A stretch of 64,000 nucleotides of DNA from Alphaproteobacteria bacterium (GTDB lineage: Bacteria > Pseudomonadota > Alphaproteobacteria > Caulobacterales > Caulobacteraceae), in contig JANYET010000052.1 in the NCBI GenBank assembly GCA_025359785.1, positions 124,001 through 188,000 of the forward strand, read 5' to 3'. Position numbers and translations under genes: made by a program. This document shows, in pieces, positions 9,479 through 18,628 of the stretch. Numbering within the stretch: the first letter of the stretch is position 1; the number at the start of each line of letters is the position of its first letter. The notes under the pieces were generated by a model, which saw nothing but the letters and a program-made list of their open reading frames with translations, did no database searches and was not told the DNA's origin.

Positions 9479-10150
9479 ATGGCCGAAACGATCAAACTCG
9501 CTGGTGCGGACGGCTTTGAGTTCGCCGCCTATCACGAGCCGGCGTTCACGCCGCGCAAGGGCGGGGTGATCGTGATCCAGGAGATTTTCGGCCTCGACAA
9601 ATACGTCCGCGCCGATGTCGAGCGCTGGGCCAAGATGGGCTATGAGGCCATCGCACCCTCGCTCTACGACCGCCGCGAGCCCGGCTTCACCGCCGGCCAC
9701 GATCCCGACGGCCTGAAGGCGGGCATCGCCCACGCCATGGCCACGCCGCTGGATCAGGCGCTGGGCGACATCGCCGCGGCCCGCGATTTCCTCAAACAGC
9801 ACGGCGGCAAGGTCTGCGTCGTCGGCTACTGCTACGGCGGCTCGCTGGCCTGGCTCGCGGCCGCCAAGGTCGAGGGGATCGCCGCCGCGTCCAGCTATTA
9901 CGGCTCCCTGGTGAAGGCCAACGCGGCGCTGACCCCCGCCTGCCCGGTGATCGTCCACCTGGGCCGCACCGATCCGGGCATCGCGGCCGACGAGGTCGCC
10001 GCCGAGGTCGCGCAGCACAACCCCGACGTGCCCGTCTACATCTACGAAGCCGCCGGCCACGGCTTCAACAACGAGAGCCCCGAGCGCTACAACGCCGAGG
10101 CCGCCGACCTCGCTCGCCACCGCACCCTCGAGCTGTTCGACAAGGCCTGA
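9479..10150 (+). CDS. Dienelactone hydrolase family protein (copy 1)
   Basis: A 223-residue alpha/beta hydrolase of the carboxymethylenebutenolidase family. The catalytic triad is visible: Cys118 in GYCYGGSLAW, Asp in HLGRTDPG, His in AAGHGFNN. True dienelactone hydrolases open the lactone in chlorocatechol breakdown. No such pathway genes are near, so the natural substrate is open. The next gene is a paralog of nearly equal length. Confidence 0.9.
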   Translation: MAETIKLAGADGFEFAAYHEPAFTPRKGGVIVIQEIFGLDKYVRADVERWAKMGYEAIAPSLYDRREPGFTAGHDPDGLKAGIAHAMATPLDQALGDIAAARDFLKQHGGKVCVVGYCYGGSLAWLAAAKVEGIAAASSYYGSLVKANAALTPACPVIVHLGRTDPGIAADEVAAEVAQHNPDVPVYIYEAAGHGFNNESPERYNAEAADLARHRTLELFDKA

Positions 10151-10158
10151 GCCTCAAG

Positions 10159-10839
10159 ATGGGCGAGACCGTCCAGCTCGTCAGCGCCAAGGACGGCTTC
10201 CGCTTCGCCGCCTACCACGCGGGCGTCAGCGACGCCCGGCGTGGCGGCCTGGTGATCCTGCACGCCATCTGGGGCGTCACCCCGCACCTGCGCGCGCTGG
10301 CCGACGAGTATGCGCAAGGCGGCTACGAAGTCCTGGTCCCCAGCCTCTTCGACCGGTTCCAGCAAGGCTTCGCCGCGCGCGACACCGACCCGGCCCTGCT
10401 GGACCGCCAGATGGGCTTCGGAGAGGCGACCCATTGGGGGGCCGACGTCCTCGACGCCGTCCAGGCGGCCATCGACGCGCTGGCGCCGCCGGTCTTCGCC
10501 ATGGGCTTCTGCTTCGGCGGCACGACCGCCTGGCTCGCCGCCGCCCGCTGCACGGGCCTCGCCGCCGTCTCGTCCTTCTACGGCGGCCAGATCGTCGACT
10601 ATTTGGAGGACGCCCCGCAGGCGCCGACCATCCTGCACCTCGGCAAGACCGACGAACTGATCCCGCCCGCCAACGTCGAAGCCATCCGCGCCGCCCACCC
10701 GGACCTGCCCGTCTTCATGTACGACGCCGGCCACGCCTTCGTGGCGCCCAACGGATTTGACGAGGACTCAGCGCGGTTGTCGAAGCTCAGGACCCTGGCG
10801 CACTTCAGCCGGAACAGCGGCGTCCGGGGCGAGCGTTAG
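10159..10839 (+). CDS. Dienelactone hydrolase family protein (copy 2)
   Basis: A 226-residue paralog of the preceding gene, starting 8 bp after it. The same triad is kept (Cys118 in GFCFGGTTAW, Asp in HLGKTDELI, His in DAGHAFVAP) at matching positions, so both copies look catalytically competent. The two proteins differ widely outside the motifs, which suggests an old duplication with divided substrate range. Confidence 0.9.
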   Translation: MGETVQLVSAKDGFRFAAYHAGVSDARRGGLVILHAIWGVTPHLRALADEYAQGGYEVLVPSLFDRFQQGFAARDTDPALLDRQMGFGEATHWGADVLDAVQAAIDALAPPVFAMGFCFGGTTAWLAAARCTGLAAVSSFYGGQIVDYLEDAPQAPTILHLGKTDELIPPANVEAIRAAHPDLPVFMYDAGHAFVAPNGFDEDSARLSKLRTLAHFSRNSGVRGER

Positions 10840-10854
10840 GCGGAGTCTCCGCAC

Positions 10855-11643
10855 TCATCCGGCTGGCTTCGGAGCCCCGGGCGGCGCGGGGAAGGCCAGC
10901 GGCGCCACGGCGGCCGCCGGCGAGCCGGCCGCGACGGCGCGGTAGATCGCCCCGCCGACCGGGCTGTAGGTAATCGCCTCGGTCAGAATCACGGAACCCA
11001 GGATCGCCGCGACGCCCCAGAGCCAGGCCGGATGCACCCGGCCGCCGCGCCGCAAGTCCGCGACCATGCCCGCGAGGGGGAACAGCAGACAGGCCACGAC
11101 CGTCGCCTCCCACGCCCAGGGGATCAGCAGCGGCATGGGCAGCAGCCGGCCGAAGCCGGGGCCCAGCAACAGGGACATGGCGCAGAAATGCAGGCGCCGG
11201 TGCCAGTCGGTCTCACGCCGCAGCAGGATCGCCGAGACGGTCAGGCCGGCGAAGGTGAACAGGCTGACGGGGTCGAAGACCAGGAACTGCAGCGGGCGGA
11301 AGAAGAATGGCACGCCGGCGCGGCGCACGATCGCGAAGGTCACAGCGCAGCCCAGCGCGACCATCGGGACCACCCAGGCCGCGGCGACCCAGCCGAGCCG
11401 GCGGTGCAGCCCCATGCGGCCGGTCGTCGCGAAGACGTTCTGCAACAGGTAGATCACCACCCAGCCCATGAAGATGATCGCGTGCGCATGGACCAGCGGC
11501 GGCGAGGAAAAGCTCGACCGGCCCATCGCCAGCTGCACCGAAAACCCGGCGACGATCACCGCCGTCATCACGAAGGCTCCACCCAGGAAGAAGCGGCCGT
11601 CGCGCCCGCCGGATGCCGGCAATCCGCCCGTGATCGTTGTCAT
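10855..11643 (-). CDS. Multi-pass membrane protein of unknown function
   Basis: A 262-residue protein with about seven hydrophobic segments. The motifs LVHAHAIIFMGWVV and GLHRRLGWVA, plus a second DWHRRLHFC, recall membrane families with conserved His pairs (possible haem or metal ligands). The start ATG 11643 gives a short cytoplasmic lead before the first membrane span; the open frame upstream to 12054 belongs to another gene in antisense. Convergent with the hydrolase pair, 15 bp away. Confidence 0.7.
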   Translation of the reverse strand: MTTITGGLPASGGRDGRFFLGGAFVMTAVIVAGFSVQLAMGRSSFSSPPLVHAHAIIFMGWVVIYLLQNVFATTGRMGLHRRLGWVAAAWVVPMVALGCAVTFAIVRRAGVPFFFRPLQFLVFDPVSLFTFAGLTVSAILLRRETDWHRRLHFCAMSLLLGPGFGRLLPMPLLIPWAWEATVVACLLFPLAGMVADLRRGGRVHPAWLWGVAAILGSVILTEAITYSPVGGAIYRAVAAGSPAAAVAPLAFPAPPGAPKPAG

Positions 11644-11714
11644 GTGAGCACCCCCGACAGAGACTGTACCGCCAACCATCGGGCGCGGCCAGCCGGGCGT
11701 CGGCCTCGCGGGGT

Positions 11715-12188
11715 TCAGCCCTGCTCCTCGATCACCGCCCGCACGGCCGGCGTGGCCTCCAGAAACCGCACCAGGATCGCTTGCGCGGCCAGGATGCCGA
11801 TCCCCGCCGCATAGGCCGAAAAGACGTTGACGCCGACCTGGCCGGCCTTCGCGGCGCTGCCGACCTCCGAATGGATGAACAGGCCAAAACCCAGCAACAG
11901 GGCCACGCCCACCACCACCGAGGCCGGCGTCTGGCCGAACCCCGCCTGGAAGCTCATCCAGACGTACTTCGCGAGCCATCGCTTCACCGCCGGGATCAGC
12001 AGCGGCAGGCCCATGGAAAACCCCAGATAGGCGGCAGGAACCAACAGGCTCCACCGCAGGATCATCGCCGGGCCGCCGGGCAGGCGGTTCAGGGCGTCCA
12101 GCACGGCCGCCGCATAGATCAGGCCGGCCGCCGTGACGGTCAGGTCCTGCATCCGTTTGAAATTCCGCCAGGCGGGGGTGAAAGCCAT
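11715..12188 (-). CDS. Small integral membrane protein of unknown function
   Basis: A 157-residue protein with four predicted membrane segments. Distinctive features are MQDLTVTAAGLIYAAAVLDA near the N-terminus and a charged loop AVKRWLAKYVWMSFQAGFG. It lies upstream of and on the same strand as the preceding membrane protein (71 bp gap), so the two could form a small operon. No family is recognised. Confidence 0.65.
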   Translation of the reverse strand: MAFTPAWRNFKRMQDLTVTAAGLIYAAAVLDALNRLPGGPAMILRWSLLVPAAYLGFSMGLPLLIPAVKRWLAKYVWMSFQAGFGQTPASVVVGVALLLGFGLFIHSEVGSAAKAGQVGVNVFSAYAAGIGILAAQAILVRFLEATPAVRAVIEEQG

Positions 12189-12275
12189 GGTCCGAATGTA
12201 GGGGCCCTTGGGGCGGACGTAAGGCGCCGTCGCGGTGGGCGCGCGGCTTGGCTATGCTCCCCTGGTGATCCGCCG

Positions 12276-13205
12276 GTGACTCGCCCCTTGAACCCCTTTG
12301 GCCTCGCCCTTTCCGCGCTCCTGGCGCTCGCCGCGACCCTATGCTCCGCGGGTGGGGCGCTGGCGGGCGAGGCGGCCTGCTGGTTCGAGGGTGGCGTGGT
12401 GGTCGTGGGCGCCGAGGTGATGGGCGTGGCTGGCGACTACATCCTGGACACCGCGACCCCGCACACCCAACTCGCCGACAGTCAGGCCCAGACCGCCGGT
12501 TTCACCGAGACCGCGCTGGTGGGCGAGGTCCGCCTGGCCGGGATCACGGTCGAGGCCCGCCCGGTCTCCGTCGCGGTGCTGGACCTCAGAACCGGCGCCC
12601 TGCCGACCCCGGTCGCCGGCGTTATCGGCGCCGATGTGCTGCGCGGTTACGTGGTGGACGTCAGCTTCGCACCCTGCCGCGTGGCCCTGCGCCCAGCGGG
12701 CCAGGCGCCGGCCTTGCGGGGCCGGACCACCGCCCTGCCGATCGCCTGGGTCGCCGGGCGGCCAGTGGTGGCCGCCGCCGTCGCCGATGGGCCGCGCGCC
12801 TTTGCCGGCGCCTTCGCGCCCGCCACTGGCGGCGACCGCGCGCTCAGGATCAGCGACGCCTACGCTCGCGCGCCCGGCCCGCCCAAGGCCAGGCTCAAGG
12901 AACTCTATCCCTACGGCGTCCTGCAGCCGCGCCTGCGGGCCTTCTCCTTCGCGGGCCGGCTGTCGGAAAACCTCCGCGCCGGCCTGGTTGCCGCCGAGGA
13001 CCCGGCGCTGGCCGGCGAGATCGGCGCGCCGCTGCTGGCCCAATGGCGCCTGCGCTTCGACTTCCCTGCCGGGAAGCTGATCCTCGCACCGGCGCGCGTC
13101 TCCTCTTCCCCGAGACGAAGTCCGAGGGAAGAGGAGAGCCCACGAAAAAGGGCCCCGGCGCTTGCGCCGAGGCCCTCAAATCGCTGCGCTGATCCGCCGC
13201 CCTAG
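12276..13205 (+). CDS. Retropepsin-like aspartyl protease family protein, exported
   Basis: A 309-residue protein with an N-terminal signal (LALSALLALAATLCSAGGALA). It carries the retropepsin-like pattern: YILDTATPHT corresponds to the D-T/S-G active-site strand, and GVIGADVLRGYVVDVSF to the following GADVL element. The catalytic DTG reads DTA, so activity is uncertain. The start is GTG 12276. The last 35 or so residues are Arg/Pro-rich and are encoded by inverted repeats that include the petC terminator, so the natural end of the functional domain is probably near residue 270. Confidence 0.65.
   Translation: MTRPLNPFGLALSALLALAATLCSAGGALAGEAACWFEGGVVVVGAEVMGVAGDYILDTATPHTQLADSQAQTAGFTETALVGEVRLAGITVEARPVSVAVLDLRTGALPTPVAGVIGADVLRGYVVDVSFAPCRVALRPAGQAPALRGRTTALPIAWVAGRPVVAAAVADGPRAFAGAFAPATGGDRALRISDAYARAPGPPKARLKELYPYGVLQPRLRAFSFAGRLSENLRAGLVAAEDPALAGEIGAPLLAQWRLRFDFPAGKLILAPARVSSSPRRSPREEESPRKRAPALAPRPSNRCADPPP
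13100..13136. repeat. Inverted repeat in the 3' end of the aspartyl-protease-like ORF
   Basis: CTCCTCTTCCC (13100-13110) is the exact complement of GGGAAGAGGAG (13126-13136) around a 15-base loop. It resembles the dispersed intergenic repeats at 5.9 and 56.8 kb and lies just beyond the petC terminator. Confidence 0.6.
13144..13177 (-). terminator. Rho-independent terminator of petABC
   Basis: Read on the minus strand, a GC-rich stem (AGGGCC at 13149-13154 paired with GGCCCT at 13171-13176, continued by CGGC/GCCG) is followed by a run of five T. It lies 25 bp after the petC stop codon. Confidence 0.8.
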
Positions 13206-14071
13206 TGGGCGACGTTCTTCCAGATGCGCTTGTAGCTGAAGTACAGGAGCACGGAGAAGATCAGCAGATAGATCATCGCGCCGAAGCCAAACGTCTTGCG
13301 CTCTTCCGCCTTGGGGTCGGCGGCCCAGGCCAGGAAGGCCGCAACGTCACGGGCCTGGTTCTGCAACGTCGACTTGGTGCCGTCATCGAAGGTCACTTTC
13401 CCGTCGACCAGCGGCGGCGGCATGGAGATGAAGCCGCCTTCCGGAACCTTCATGCCCTTGGCCATGAACGAGCTCATGTCCCCGGGCATGTAGGGGTTAT
13501 AGTATTTGCCGGCCGGCACGGTCATGCCCTTGGGCGGCGCGGTGTAGCCGGTCAGGATCGAATAGACATAGGCCGGTCCGCCCTCGCGGGCCTTGGCCAT
13601 CACCGACAGGTCCGGCGGCAGGGCGCCGCCGTTGGAGGCCCGCGCCGCCGGCTCGTTCGGGAAGGGGTTGGCGAACCGGTCGGAGGGCATGCCCGGCCGG
13701 CTGATCGCGTCACCCGTATCGGAATCGATGTCCTTGATCTGGATGTCGTGAGCCAGCGACTTCACCACCGGACTGTCGTTGGGGTTTTCCGCGTACTTCG
13801 GGTCGAAGAACGGCCCGCCCTTCTGGGCGAGGTTGCGGTAGTACATCAGGTTCATCGAGTGGCAGGACGAGCAGACCTCCCGATAGACCTTGTAGCCCCG
13901 CTGAACCTGGGCCTTGTCGAACTTGCCGAGCGGCCCCTCGAAGGACCAGTGGACGTCCTTGGGCTCGGCCTCGGTGGTGGCGGCCAGAGCCTGTCCGGCG
14001 AACAGCGGGCCGGCCAGCAGAGCGAGCCCGAGCGCCGCGAGCGCGAAACCTTTGCGCAGCATCAGGCTCAA
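13202..14071 (-). CDS. petC: Cytochrome c1 of the bc1 complex
   Basis: A 289-residue haem subunit of ubiquinol-cytochrome c reductase. It has a signal peptide at residues 1-31, the covalent haem site CSSCH (Cys67, Cys70, His71), and a C-terminal membrane anchor ([20 protein letters not shown]). Met in the [11 protein letters not shown] region is the likely sixth haem ligand. Its start overlaps the petB stop by 4 bp (ATGA), so the two are coupled. Confidence 0.97.
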   Translation of the reverse strand: MSLMLRKGFALAALGLALLAGPLFAGQALAATTEAEPKDVHWSFEGPLGKFDKAQVQRGYKVYREVCSSCHSMNLMYYRNLAQKGGPFFDPKYAENPNDSPVVKSLAHDIQIKDIDSDTGDAISRPGMPSDRFANPFPNEPAARASNGGALPPDLSVMAKAREGGPAYVYSILTGYTAPPKGMTVPAGKYYNPYMPGDMSSFMAKGMKVPEGGFISMPPPLVDGKVTFDDGTKSTLQNQARDVAAFLAWAADPKAEERKTFGFGAMIYLLIFSVLLYFSYKRIWKNVAH

Positions 14072-15387
14072 CCCCTCTTTTCAGGCGACGCCGCGGCGCC
14101 GGCGAGCATGGCGGCGGGATGCGACAGGACGGGTGTGGAAATCGATTCCGGTTCCGCCAACGGGGTCTCGGTGAGCCCCATCAGCGGTGTGATCACCCAG
14201 AAGTAAGCGAAGTAGTAGGCGGCCGCGATCCGCGACAGCCAGACGAAGCTGTTGATGTTCGCGTCCCCAAGCTGCAGGCCCGAGACGCCCGGGATCACCA
14301 GGTCGTCCGGCGCATGCGCCCCGCAGAAGCCGAGCACGATGCAGTTCAGGAAGAAGATGAAGTAGTACCACCGCATCGTCGGACGGTAGCGCAGCGAGCG
14401 CACCTTCGAGGTGTCGAGCCACGGCAGGACGAACAGGGTGGCGATCGCCCCGAACATCAGGATGACGCCCGCCAGCTTGTTCGGGACAGCCCGCAGGATC
14501 GCGTAGAACGGCAGCAGATACCACTCGGGCACGATGTGCTGCGGCGTGACCAGGGGGTTTGCCTGGATGTAGTTGGCCGCGTCGCCAAGGGCGTCGGGCA
14601 GATAGAACACGAACACCGCGTAGAGGATCAGGAACACCGAAATCGCGAAGCCGTCCTTCACCGTGTAGTACGGATGGAAGGGCACGGTGTCCTGCGTCGA
14701 CGTCACGTTGACGCCGGTCGGGTTGTTGTTGCCCGGCACGTGCAGCGCCCAGATGTGCAGGCCCACGACGCCGGCGATCATGAACGGCAGCAGGTAGTGC
14801 AGCGAGAAGAAGCGGTTCAGCGTCGCGTCGTCCACCGCGAACCCGCCCCATAGCCAGGTGGTGATCGCATGGCCGACGATGGGGATCGCCCCGATCAGGT
14901 TGGTGATCACCACCGCGCCGTGGAAGCTCATCTGGCCCCAGGGCAGCACGTAGCCGAAGAAGGCCGTGCCGATCATCAGCAGGTAGATCACGCAGCCCAG
15001 GATCCACAGCACCTCGCGCGGCGCCTTGTAGGAGCCGTAGTAGAGGTTGCGGAACATGTGGATGTAGACGGCCAGGAAGAACATCGAGGCGCCGTTCGCG
15101 TGCAGGCCCTGGATGAGCCAGCCGAAGTTCACGTCGCGCTTGATCCGCTGGACCGAATTAAAGGCCATGTCCACGTGCGGCACGTAGTGCATCGCCAGGA
15201 TGATGCCGGTGACGATCTGCATCCCCAGCATCAGCGAAAGGATGCCGCCGAAGGTGTACCAGTAGTTGAGGTTCTTCGGCGTCGGGAAGGTGATGATCGT
15301 GTCGTTGGCGAACCGGAGCAGCGGAAGCCGCGTGTCCAGCCAGCGTTCGAAGCCGTTCTTCGGCTCGTAGGTTGAATGTCCGCTCAT
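14068..15387 (-). CDS. petB: Cytochrome b of the bc1 complex
   Basis: A 439-residue membrane protein that holds two b-type haems and the Qo/Qi quinone sites. Visible landmarks are [33 protein letters not shown], the Qo-site PEWY motif in [13 protein letters not shown], and eight membrane spans. It follows petA after 4 bp and overlaps petC, giving the order petA-petB-petC on the minus strand. Confidence 0.98.
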   Translation of the reverse strand: MSGHSTYEPKNGFERWLDTRLPLLRFANDTIITFPTPKNLNYWYTFGGILSLMLGMQIVTGIILAMHYVPHVDMAFNSVQRIKRDVNFGWLIQGLHANGASMFFLAVYIHMFRNLYYGSYKAPREVLWILGCVIYLLMIGTAFFGYVLPWGQMSFHGAVVITNLIGAIPIVGHAITTWLWGGFAVDDATLNRFFSLHYLLPFMIAGVVGLHIWALHVPGNNNPTGVNVTSTQDTVPFHPYYTVKDGFAISVFLILYAVFVFYLPDALGDAANYIQANPLVTPQHIVPEWYLLPFYAILRAVPNKLAGVILMFGAIATLFVLPWLDTSKVRSLRYRPTMRWYYFIFFLNCIVLGFCGAHAPDDLVIPGVSGLQLGDANINSFVWLSRIAAAYYFAYFWVITPLMGLTETPLAEPESISTPVLSHPAAMLAGAAASPEKRG

Positions 15388-15391
15388 CTGA

Positions 15392-15946
15392 TCAGCCGAC
15401 CTTGACCTTGGTGTCCGACAGGAAACTGTACTCTGGCACCGCCAGGTTCAGCGGGGCGGGGCCTTTGCGAATGCGCCCGGAGGTATCGTAGACCGAGCCG
15501 TGGCAGGGGCAGAACCAGCCGCCGTAGTCGCCGCCGCCGAAGGTCGGCACGCAACCCAGGTGCGTGCAGGTGCCGATCAGCACCAGGTACTGCGCCTTGC
15601 CGGGCTTGTGGCGGCTCTCGTCGGTCGCCGGATCGCGCAGATCGGCGTGGTCGGCCTGGATCGCCTCGGCGATTTCCTTGGGCGTGCGATGCCGGACGAA
15701 CAGCGGCTTTCCGCGCCATTTCACCACCACCTGCTGTCCCTCGACCACCTTGCTGAGGTCGAATTCGATGGAGGCGAGCGCCAGCGTGTCGCCGGCCGGG
15801 TTCATCTGATCGATGAACGGCCAGGCGAGCCCGCCTACCAGGCCCACGGCCGCGACGCCCGCGGCGATGTGGATGAAGTCGCGACGGTCCGGGTTTTCAC
15901 CCGAGACGTGCGGATCGGGGTTTGCGCCCACGACGGTGTCGGCCAC
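15392..15946 (-). CDS. petA: Rieske iron-sulfur subunit of the bc1 complex
   Basis: A 184-residue protein with a Tat-like N-terminus ([10 protein letters not shown] followed by a hydrophobic span at about 27-47). The [2Fe-2S] ligands are Cys127/His129 in CTHLGC and Cys146/His149 in CPCHGS, with the two structural cysteines in between. It transfers electrons from ubiquinol to cytochrome c1. First gene of petABC; the promoter should lie in 15947-16134. Confidence 0.98.
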   Translation of the reverse strand: MADTVVGANPDPHVSGENPDRRDFIHIAAGVAAVGLVGGLAWPFIDQMNPAGDTLALASIEFDLSKVVEGQQVVVKWRGKPLFVRHRTPKEIAEAIQADHADLRDPATDESRHKPGKAQYLVLIGTCTHLGCVPTFGGGDYGGWFCPCHGSVYDTSGRIRKGPAPLNLAVPEYSFLSDTKVKVG

Positions 15947-16004
15947 CTAAAGCTATCCTTCATTGCGAAGCTCCGGATCGTCGGAGGCTTCCGTCTTTGG
16001 ACCC

Positions 16005-16021
16005 TACCAGAGGCTCTGGTA
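16005..16021. promoter_or_regulatory. 17-bp palindrome in the petABC / trmL-hemF divergent region
   Basis: TACCAGAG G CTCTGGTA is a perfect inverted repeat of two 8-base arms around one base. It lies 59 bp upstream of the petA start and 114 bp upstream of the trmL start, a fitting place for an operator. One such palindrome is expected by chance in a window of this size, so the role is a guess. Confidence 0.35.
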
Positions 16022-16134
16022 AGGGCTTTAAAGTCACGGCGGGTTCGAACTGAGCGCACTCAACGGAAGCGTTGCCGGAGCATCTTCCGTGATTCGCCCT
16101 GTCAGCCCGTCCTACCCTGCGCGGATCGCTTAGA

Positions 16135-16608
16135 ATGCGTTTGGCCCTTTTTCAACCGGACATTCCGCAAAACCTTGGCGCCGCCTTGCGTTTGGGGGCC
16201 TGCATGGCCGTGGCCGTGGACGTCATCGAGCCCTGCGGCTTCCCGCTTTCCGACGCGGGCGTGCGCCGCGCGGCCATGGATTACGGGGCCCTCGCCGAGA
16301 TGAAACGCCATGCCGGCTGGGCGGATTTCCTGGGCGCGCCCGAGCGGAATGAGGGCCGGCTGGTGCTGTTCACCACCAAGGGCGCGTCTGCGTTGCACGC
16401 CTTCGAATTCCGAGATGGCGACACCCTGATTTTCGGCCGCGAGAGCTCGGGCGCGCCGGACGAGGTCCATGCGGCGGCGGATGCGCGGCTGTTCATTCCG
16501 CTGGCGCCCGGCGCCCGCTCGCTGAACCTGACGGTGAGCGCCGCCATCGCGCTTTCCGAAGCGCTTCGGCAGACCAATGGCTTCCCAACCGGGGCGCCGA
16601 CCGGTTAG
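16135..16608 (+). CDS. trmL: tRNA (cytidine/uridine-34-2'-O)-methyltransferase TrmL
   Basis: A 157-residue SPOUT-class enzyme that methylates the wobble nucleotide of certain leucine tRNAs. The N-terminal RLALFQPDIPQNLGAALRLG and the C-terminal knot motifs (FGRESSGAPDEV, RLFIPLAPGARSLNLTVSAA) are diagnostic, and the length is standard. hemF follows after 10 bp. Confidence 0.95.
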   Translation: MRLALFQPDIPQNLGAALRLGACMAVAVDVIEPCGFPLSDAGVRRAAMDYGALAEMKRHAGWADFLGAPERNEGRLVLFTTKGASALHAFEFRDGDTLIFGRESSGAPDEVHAAADARLFIPLAPGARSLNLTVSAAIALSEALRQTNGFPTGAPTG

Positions 16609-16618
16609 CAAGCATCCC

Positions 16619-17524
16619 ATGTCTGCTCCGCCCTCTGGCCTTCCGCCCGAAATCCACACCCGCCGCGACCGCGCCAAGGCGTGGTTCGAAGCGCTGCAGA
16701 CCCGGATCATCACCGAGCTGGAGCGCCTGGAGGACGAGGCGCCGGCCGAGCTCTACCCTGACGACTCCACGGGGCAGTCTTCGGGCCGCTTTGATCTGCG
16801 CCCCTGGACACGCGAGACCGGGACTGGCGGCGGGATCGGCGGCCACTTCAAGGGCCGCCTGTTCGAAAAGGCCGGCGTCCATACCTCGGCGGCCGCGGCC
16901 AGGTTTTCTCCCGAAATGGCGGCCTCCATGCCGGGCGCCGACCAGGACCCGTCCTATGTCTCCGCCTCGATCAGCCTGATTGTCCATCCGCGCTCCCCGC
17001 GCATCCCGACGGTGCACATGAACACCCGCTTCCTGTCGACGGCGGAAAGCTGGTTCGGCGGCGGCGCGGACCTGACGCCGATGCTGGACGCCCAGCGGAC
17101 TCAGGAGGCCGACGACACCGTGCTCTTCCACGCGGCCCTGCAAGGCGCCTGCGATCCCTTCGATACCGAGTGGTATCCGAAGTACAAGGCCTGGTGCGAA
17201 GAGTACTTCTACCTGCCGCACAGAGGCGAGATGCGCGGCGTCGGCGGCATCTTTTACGACCGCCACAACAGCGGCGACTTCGAACGCGATTTCGCCTTCA
17301 CCCGCGCGGTCGGCGAGGCCTTCCTGGACGTCTATCCGAAGATCGTCCGCCACCACATGGACGAGCCGTGGAGCGAGGCCGACCGCGCCGAGCAATTGGT
17401 CCGCCGCGGCCGCTATGTCGAGTTCAACCTGCTCTACGACCGCGGCACCATGTTCGGCCTGAAGGCCGGCGGCAACATCGAGACCATCCTCAGCTCCATG
17501 CCGCCTATGGTGGCGTGGACCTAG
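16619..17524 (+). CDS. hemF: Oxygen-dependent coproporphyrinogen-III oxidase
   Basis: A 301-residue haem-biosynthesis enzyme that decarboxylates two propionates of coproporphyrinogen III using oxygen. Family blocks seen: GGGIGGHFKGRLFEKAGVH, NTRFLSTAESWFGGGADLTP, KYKAWCEEYFYLPHRGE, GVGGIFYD and FNLLYDRGTMFGLKAGGN. It ends in ILSSMPPMVAW, which I take to be the usual short alphaproteobacterial terminus, not a truncation. ATG 16619 is preferred over an in-frame ATG at 16577 inside trmL. The 3' end overlaps the next gene on the other strand by 20 bp. Confidence 0.97.
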   Translation: MSAPPSGLPPEIHTRRDRAKAWFEALQTRIITELERLEDEAPAELYPDDSTGQSSGRFDLRPWTRETGTGGGIGGHFKGRLFEKAGVHTSAAAARFSPEMAASMPGADQDPSYVSASISLIVHPRSPRIPTVHMNTRFLSTAESWFGGGADLTPMLDAQRTQEADDTVLFHAALQGACDPFDTEWYPKYKAWCEEYFYLPHRGEMRGVGGIFYDRHNSGDFERDFAFTRAVGEAFLDVYPKIVRHHMDEPWSEADRAEQLVRRGRYVEFNLLYDRGTMFGLKAGGNIETILSSMPPMVAWT

Positions 17525-17933
17525 GCCGCCGCGCGGGCTTGAGCGCCAGCAGACAGAGCCCGCAACCCACCGCCGAGGCCGCGCCCATGCCGACCCGCTC
17601 GCCCTCAGTCTGCGCCGCGAGGTTGGCGAGGGTGTTGAGGAACAGCTGGGCGGCCAGGAAGACGTTGAAGATCACGAACGGCAGGCCCGGCAGCGCCCGG
17701 CCCCAGTCTCCGGCCCGAACCGCCATGATCGCGGCGGCGACCAGCAGATAGACGCCGGCCCCCGCGCTGCTCCACCGCAGCGCCGCCGGCAGCACCGCGC
17801 TCGATCCGCCCCAGGCGACCTGGCCGAACGGCGCGCCCAGCGCCAGCGCCAGCTGGAACAGCGCGAACGCCACGCAGAACACCGCCGCGCCGCGTGCCGC
17901 CCATCGGCGGACGGGGGTGATCGTCGCGTTCAT
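17505..17933 (-). CDS. Four-span membrane protein of unknown function
   Basis: A 142-residue protein with about four hydrophobic helices. Its start overlaps the stop of the glutamine amidotransferase by 4 bp, making it the last gene of the operon that begins at 21956. Its 3' end overlaps the 3' end of hemF. No family recognised. Confidence 0.65.
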   Translation of the reverse strand: MNATITPVRRWAARGAAVFCVAFALFQLALALGAPFGQVAWGGSSAVLPAALRWSSAGAGVYLLVAAAIMAVRAGDWGRALPGLPFVIFNVFLAAQLFLNTLANLAAQTEGERVGMGAASAVGCGLCLLALKPARRPRSTPP

Positions 17934-18628
17934 GCCGCACCTTCCAAGAAGGCCTTGATCCAGCCGCCCACCCGGGCGCGGTCGTCCGGCCCCGCGTAGC
18001 TGGCGACCGCGCGGTCGGCGTCCTCAGCCGTATAGACCCCCTCGCGCCGGTGTTCGATCAGGTCCAGCGCATAGGCCGGCTCGAACTCCGGGTGCGGCTG
18101 CATCGAGATCGCCCGCTCGCCAGGCCAGACCAGCCCCGCGAACGGCGTGAAGTCGCTCGCCGCCCAGACCTCGGCCCCGGGCGGCAGGCTCACTACCTGA
18201 TCCTGGTGCGAGGCCGGCAGGCGGATTGTCTCGGCCGAATCCATCCACGGCGCGCGGGTCAGCACCCGGTAGTCGTGCTCGCCCAGGCTCCAGCCCTTGG
18301 GCGACTTGATGACCTCGCCTCCAAACGCCTGCGCCATCAGCTGGTGACCCAGGCACACCCCCACCAGCGCGGCGCGACCCCGCGCGGCCCGCAGGAAGTC
18401 CATGGCAGCCCCGATCCAGGGGTCGGTCTCATAGACGCCCGCCGCGCCACCCGTGAGCAGATAGGCGTCGCAGGCCGTAGGGCTGTCCGGCAGCTCGCCC
18501 TCGTCGGCGGCGAAGACGTTGTAGTCATAACCCTCGCCCAGCAGCCGCTGGAACATCTCCGGATAGGTCCCGAACCGCGGGATCGCCGCCATCGGCGGTC
18601 GGCCGGTCTTGAGGATACCGAGTTTCAA
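17930..18628 (-). CDS. Class I glutamine amidotransferase-like protein
   Basis: A 232-residue GATase1 domain. The nucleophile Cys92 is in GVCLGHQLMAQAFGG, and the His-x-Glu pair is in MQPHPEFE, so the hydrolase triad is complete. No synthetase partner is fused or adjacent. The true start is probably TTG 18628, overlapping the upstream stop as TTGA and giving the family N-terminus KLGILKTGRPP; the open frame runs further into the gene before. The substrate is unknown; related proteins act on glutamine-type amides. Confidence 0.85.
   Translation of the reverse strand: MKLGILKTGRPPMAAIPRFGTYPEMFQRLLGEGYDYNVFAADEGELPDSPTACDAYLLTGGAAGVYETDPWIGAAMDFLRAARGRAALVGVCLGHQLMAQAFGGEVIKSPKGWSLGEHDYRVLTRAPWMDSAETIRLPASHQDQVVSLPPGAEVWAASDFTPFAGLVWPGERAISMQPHPEFEPAYALDLIEHRREGVYTAEDADRAVASYAGPDDRARVGGWIKAFLEGAA

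Noticed and set aside
11637..12275. Upstream extension of the aspartyl-protease-like frame
   Set aside because: It lacks a start with a signal and runs antisense to a membrane-protein gene; GTG 12276 begins a proper signal peptide.
12341..13192. Second plus-strand frame (283 codons) over the same gene
   Set aside because: Gives Arg/Gly-rich noise, while the frame from 12276 has a signal peptide and a conserved motif.
17490..17530. Possible truncation of hemF at its C-terminus
   Set aside because: The short ending after SSMPPMVAW appears normal for alphaproteobacterial HemF.
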